From NCBI GenBank assembly GCA_002408725.1, contig DHTR01000060.1, positions 45,066 to 69,043 of the forward strand: 23,978 bases of DNA, given 5' to 3'. Below are positions 20,555-23,978 of this stretch, piece by piece. Each line of letters begins with the position of its first letter. The stretch's first letter is position 1. The position numbers and the translations under genes are program-made. Source of the stretch: Pelotomaculum sp. UBA5255. Lineage in GTDB: Bacteria > Bacillota > Desulfotomaculia > Desulfotomaculales > Pelotomaculaceae. A model generated the notes under the pieces. It saw only the letters and a program-made list of their open reading frames with translations. It searched no databases and was not told the origin of the DNA.

Positions 20555-21521
20555 AAGGAACCACCTCCGGTATGACCCTGTTTGAAATCATATCTTTCTG
20601 CCGTACCACCCGGAATGCATCACTTACCTGATGATAATAATACATGGTGTCTTCCATCCCTGAATGGCCAAGATATCTGCTTAAGTACGGCATCATCACA
20701 TCCAGTGGAATCCCTTCCGCCATCCATTCATTCATCCGGTTTACCACAAAGGTATGCCGTAATGCTTGGACAGTCGGCTCTTTATCACATCTGCCTGCAT
20801 ATGGCGTCATTCCCCATAACTGCTTAAATTTTTTGTCAATACTGGTTTTTCGGATATGTCTTTCCGGAGTACGCCCCGGGAAAAACCAGATGGTATCCGG
20901 CAACAGGCTGGTTATCTTCTGCAGGTATTTCCGGCATAAAACTGTAAGATCATCTTTCATGTACACCAGACGGTCTTTTCTGCCCTTTGACTGCCTTATG
21001 GTAAGAATACCGTTTTCCAGATCAACATCCTTTTTTTCAAGGTTGCACCCTTCGGCAAGCCTCATCCCACAACAGTAATACAACCGGAACAGTAACTGAT
21101 ATTCCATGGAAAGGCGCTGCCACCTGGGATTCTCCGGGAGATAAGTGTCAACTGCCTCAAATAATGACTGTAATTCTTCCCGGTTTAAAATATGTGGAAC
21201 GGTAACAGCTTCCGATGGTGTGAAGCGTGGAATGTAACTGTTTTTCCCCATTGAATTCATATATAAGGAAAGCTGCCGCAGAAACGATACCCGCTGATTA
21301 CGGTAATTGATTCCTTCACTTTCCCTCTGGAGGGCCCATTTCATGGCAATATCACGGGTTATCAGCGGATTAATATATCCATTGTCCAGGCAGAAGCGGT
21401 CAAAAGTTTTCAAGATGTAAGCTTCATAATCGTAGATAAAGCCGTCAGCTTTTTTCTGTCTGATAAGTCCCTCAATATAAGGAGCGAAGGCGCTTTCATA
21501 ATGATAGCGGATCTGGTTCAT
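20544..21521 (-). CDS. tyrosine recombinase, second gene of the trio
   Basis: ATG at 21521 overlaps the previous stop (ATGA) and has AAAGGGGG upstream; a longer frame to 21569 is the end of the first gene read in another frame. The product has 325 residues. N-terminal SAM-like domain about 8-95, catalytic domain about 108-310. Active site: Arg 154 ('YCCGMRLAEG'), Lys 182 ('KGRKDRLVYM'), Arg 255 in 'VQALRHTFV', His 286 ('LSRYLGHSG') and Tyr 295. The position that is usually His in H-x-L-R-H is Gln 252, an uncommon but known type of change. The gene is translationally coupled on both sides, so the three proteins are made together. Confidence 0.9.
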   Translation of the reverse strand: MNQIRYHYESAFAPYIEGLIRQKKADGFIYDYEAYILKTFDRFCLDNGYINPLITRDIAMKWALQRESEGINYRNQRVSFLRQLSLYMNSMGKNSYIPRFTPSEAVTVPHILNREELQSLFEAVDTYLPENPRWQRLSMEYQLLFRLYYCCGMRLAEGCNLEKKDVDLENGILTIRQSKGRKDRLVYMKDDLTVLCRKYLQKITSLLPDTIWFFPGRTPERHIRKTSIDKKFKQLWGMTPYAGRCDKEPTVQALRHTFVVNRMNEWMAEGIPLDVMMPYLSRYLGHSGMEDTMYYYHQVSDAFRVVRQKDMISNRVIPEVVPYEE

Positions 21522-23403
21522 GACAGCAGGCCCCCTTTCACTTCGATTCCTTCCAGTGAAATGGCACACTGCCGCATTGATTTTCCGTCAGTTGAAAGGT
21601 ATGTCATGACCGTGGAATTGTCGCTGTGTCCTAATGTTTCTGCTATCATCGTGGGATTCGTGTTGTTAATAAGCATCCGTGATGCAAAGGTCTTCCGAGT
21701 AACATGAAAGCCATGTGGGTCGTTACCCAGGGCCCTTTTCAACGCCCTGGCGCATACCCCTTTTTCCAGCCTTCCGTATGGAACCCTGTGTGTAATAAAC
21801 ATGTAATCGGAAGAAGTTTCCGGACGCCCGTCCATGATATATCTGAATAAACTGTTGCCTACTTCGGTTGGCATTGGAAGCTTCAGAAACTTATCCGTCT
21901 TAGCCTGTTGGATGGAAATGGTTTCCTGTTTCCATGAGACATCCGACAATTTTCAGAAGCACGGATACCCATCCGTAAACCAATCATGATCATTGCAGTA
22001 TTCCGCAGTTGCAGACCAGTCTTAGCATAGGCTTTAAATTCATAAATAGCAGAAATATCATGCTCATCAAGAGTTCTTATGATATCCAGGCGGGCCGCGG
22101 ACTCATTTGATAATGCCAGCTTCAGTGTGGATGGAATATGTCCCTTGACGGCCAAGTATTCCAAGAATCCCCGGCACTTTGCTGCATATGCATTCCTTGC
22201 TTCTGGTGTTGTATGCGGATCTGAAAGGTGGAAGTCCTTTATCATTTCCGGGGTTATCATATCCCAAGCAGTAATCCCAACCTGGCCAAGATATCCCAAA
22301 AAACGCAAGCAGGAAGATCTATACATCTGGACTGTTGACGCAGCAAGTCCTTCCCGGCACTTACACTGAATAAAGCTTTTAAATTCATCACGGCACCATT
22401 CAGGCAGATTTTCTGCTTTATCCCTCTGGTATGTATATACGATCTCTGGCTGGATGTCGCCAGTATTCAGAAACTGCTCAAATATTTTAACTGCACGTCG
22501 GAATGTTTTCCACTGGACTGTATAGTAGCGCATATATTGTGCCCAGTACAGTGCAGTTTCCTGGCAATAATCAAGCCCGTTGGCTTCCAAGAAAACAAAC
22601 AATTCATTCCATGTTTTACGGAATGCTTTTCTCATTGTTGCAGAATAACGGTGACGTTCCAGGTAGGTGTTTCCAAGCATAAGTGTTTTTGAGTGAAATT
22701 CCGAAGCATTCATGCAGTCTGGCTGCCCTGTGACATAAAAAGCCTCCCTGCCACTTGGCGGCAATTCATGAATCAGAACTAACCGTTGAAGGATAAATTT
22801 ATCCAAAGTCAATGGAATGGATCCCCTAACCATATTTCTGTCTGCAAGATACATAAGGAAATGTCTGATCAGACTGTTGTAATGGTCTTTTACCTTCTGA
22901 GTTTTATGAAGATCATTCCGATAATAGTCCCTCATTATTGAATGGTTAATTTCAGTGGTACTTTTTACACCACACCTAGACAGATAGTCCAAAAATCTGG
23001 AAGCTGAAATGCGGTGTTCCTGAATCGAAGCTGAGCCATGGCTTTTTGAGAGTGCTACTAAAAATTCATCCAATAGTTCTTTGCACCATTGGTTCAGATG
23101 CTTGTAATTCTGGACGGCCTCATATGCACTTTTGGTATTACTGATTTCGTGATGGTTAAAGGTGTCATTTACCCTGGATAGAGCTAGTCGGTAATTTTTG
23201 AAAGTGGAATTGCACGTCCCTGGAGCAACAGAATCCAGCCATTGTAGAGCCAGTTCCCGTGAATACGGCATTTCCTTTGATTCTAAATATTCCTTAAGTA
23301 ACCGATAACATCTTAGATGTGTATATACGATGCTTGAAGTGTAATTGTTGCTGGCAAGGTAATCCATTACCCTGCTTACAGCTTTTTCATAATTCCGATA
23401 CAT
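21518..23403 (-). pseudogene. long tyrosine recombinase, first gene of the trio, frameshifted
   Basis: ATG at 23403 follows AAGGAGGT. The first frame runs about 485 residues: two or more helical N-terminal (SAM-like) regions such as 'YEKAVSRVMDYLASNNY' and 'MRKAFRKTWNELFVFLE', then the first catalytic Arg in 'MIGLRMGIRASE'. There (21946-21954) the frame changes. The next frame carries 'KLSDVSWKQETISIQQAKT', 'HGFHVTRKTFASRM' (H-x-x-R) and 'LGHSDNSTVMTY' (His and nucleophile Tyr), ending at 21518. About four residues plus one base are missing compared with the usual R-x-S-E-x5-[LW]-S-D spacing, so it is a small deletion. Intact length would be about 630, like Tn554 TnpB. The product is probably inactive. 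Confidence 0.85.
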
Positions 23404-23475
23404 GAAACTACCTCCTTGCTAAGTTTTTGGTAATTTCAGTATCGCCAGTTACTAATAAAATCCTAATGATTTAGC

Positions 23476-23481
23476 ATTATA
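23476..23481 (-). promoter_or_regulatory. -10 box for the recombinase operon
   Basis: Minus strand TATAAT, 72 bases before the first recombinase start. A 17-base spacer would place the -35 (TGGAAG, weak) inside the right inverted repeat, so recombinase binding there could repress the operon. Confidence 0.4.
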
Positions 23482-23489
23482 TCCTATGT

Positions 23490-23538
23490 TTTATGCGGCT
23501 TCCACCCAAATCTGAGGATTTTCTAATCCTGAGGATAA
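23490..23538. repeat. right terminal inverted repeat of the trio element
   Basis: Reverse complement of 19437-19485 at 47 of 49 positions. Here the repeat directly abuts the 7-bp GGCCAAA copy, with no extra segment. Read from the IS66 side, it adds L-S-S-G-L-E-N-P-Q-I-W-V-E-A-A and a stop to the interrupted transposase. Confidence 0.9.
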
Positions 23539-23978
23539 GGCCAAATTATTGTCCATGGGAATATAGGGGTTATCGACAAAGACCGTCAGCCCATCCCAGT
23601 GCTTCAGAGCGCTATTTAACACCTTCTGTTGTTGCCGGTGCAGGCCGGGCTCCGCCAGTTCGTTACGGATCAATTTCAGCATTGATTCCAAGGCGCTTTC
23701 CAGTTTCAATTGAGCAGCGGCAAATGGCGCCGGTCCATTCACGACAGCCAGCCGCTCATAGTTAAGGCGGTAGATCTCAGCGATCCTGGCCACCCAGAGA
23801 TCCTCCCAGGCCTTGAGAGCATTAAGACATTTACCGGCATCGACGAAATCCCGGCGGAAATGGGCCCAGCAGAGCGCCCTGACCAATCCCTCGATGAGAG
23901 TTACAAGCTTGCCGTAGGCGGAGAACCGGTCGCTGTTGAAAATACCCTTGGCGTTCCTATTAAGCCCCTTAATTGAGT
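23491..23978 (-). pseudogene. IS66-family transposase, proximal piece, interrupted (runs off the window)
   Basis: The frame is open from the right edge: 'IFNSDRFSAYGKLVTLIEG' (second catalytic Asp of the DDE set), 'LVRALCWAHFRRDFVDAG', then 'KHWDGLTVFVDNPYIPMDNN' and L-A (to 23546). From there the inverted repeat of the trio element supplies a foreign tail and TAA at 23491. The rest of the gene (E-R-M-L-R-P...) is found at 19339-19404. The insertion lies just before the N-N-x-A-E-R Glu usually counted as the last catalytic acid, so the enzyme is inactive. The beginning of the gene lies beyond the window. Confidence 0.88.

Larger units (their letters stand above)
19405..23545 (-). mobile_element. 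RIT-like element: three tyrosine recombinases between inverted repeats
   Basis: A 4.1-kb unit inserted in an IS66 transposase gene. It is bounded by GGCCAAA on both sides (19405-19411 and 23539-23545). Terminal inverted repeats of 49 bases (19437-19485 and 23490-23538) match at 47 positions. Inside are only three overlapping minus-strand tyrosine recombinase genes, no passenger genes. Joining the flanks over one GGCCAAA copy restores the IS66 frame D-N-N-L-A-E-R-M-L-R-P. The plan matches recombinase-in-trio (RIT) elements. The long first recombinase is closer in size to TnpB of Tn554. Because the first gene is frameshifted, this copy may be immobile. Confidence 0.85.

Noticed and set aside
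21940..21960. Programmed -1 frameshifting in the first recombinase
   Set aside because: No canonical slippery heptamer, and the missing residues indicate a deletion and not slippage.

Overview
The window looks like chromosomal DNA from a low-to-mid GC Firmicute of the clostridial type, most likely near the Peptococcaceae/Desulfotomaculales. Support comes from strong AGGAGG-type Shine-Dalgarno sequences, many TTG and GTG starts, Rho-independent terminators, and families common in that group: DUF4912, a copper-amine-oxidase-N stalk protein, PepF, and a heterodimeric ABC exporter with its own MarR. The genus is inference.

Bases 1-7,360 are ordinary chromosome: the 3' end of thioredoxin reductase, a DUF4912 protein, a secreted stalk-domain protein on the minus strand, a membrane-anchored DUF6920/DUF6544 protein, two unrecognised conserved-looking proteins, a two-domain GNAT acetyltransferase and a small cupin. 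Several are bounded by clear hairpin terminators. Bases 7,660-14,000 hold a drug-export neighbourhood: an MFS transporter (minus) beside a marR-ABC-ABC operon (plus). That operon has a near-consensus promoter with an operator-like repeat just downstream. The two ABC half-transporters carry the asymmetric residues of a heterodimeric exporter with one degenerate ATP site. A 75-residue protein follows.

Bases 14,060-14,390 hold a compact minus-strand operon of two very small cysteine-containing proteins (50 and 38 residues) with good ribosome sites and a terminator. It is divergent from pepF (oligoendopeptidase F, 14,513-16,318).

From 16,400 to the right edge the window is accessory DNA. It starts with a subtilase fragment and a small gene that may belong to a conjugative element. 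An apparently intact Phd/YefM-ParE toxin-antitoxin operon follows, with a palindromic operator inside its promoter, then a frameshifted C-terminal piece of a VirB4-type conjugation ATPase. Next come abutting gene fragments: IS3 OrfA fused to an ISAs1 transposase tail, an orphan gene start, a DUF4338 (DruA-like) C-terminus, and an IS66 transposase cut in two.

The IS66 gene is split by the most interesting object here, a 4.1-kb element (19,405-23,545) made only of three overlapping tyrosine recombinase genes between 49-bp terminal inverted repeats that match at 47 positions. It is bounded by a 7-bp direct repeat, GGCCAAA. The layout matches recombinase-in-trio (RIT) elements, but the lead recombinase is unusually long (about 630 residues, like Tn554 TnpB) and carries a frameshifting deletion. 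One end carries 25 extra bases containing a perfect palindrome. The host reading frame (D-N-N-L-A then E-R-M-L-R-P) can be read across the two junctions, which fixes the insertion point closely.
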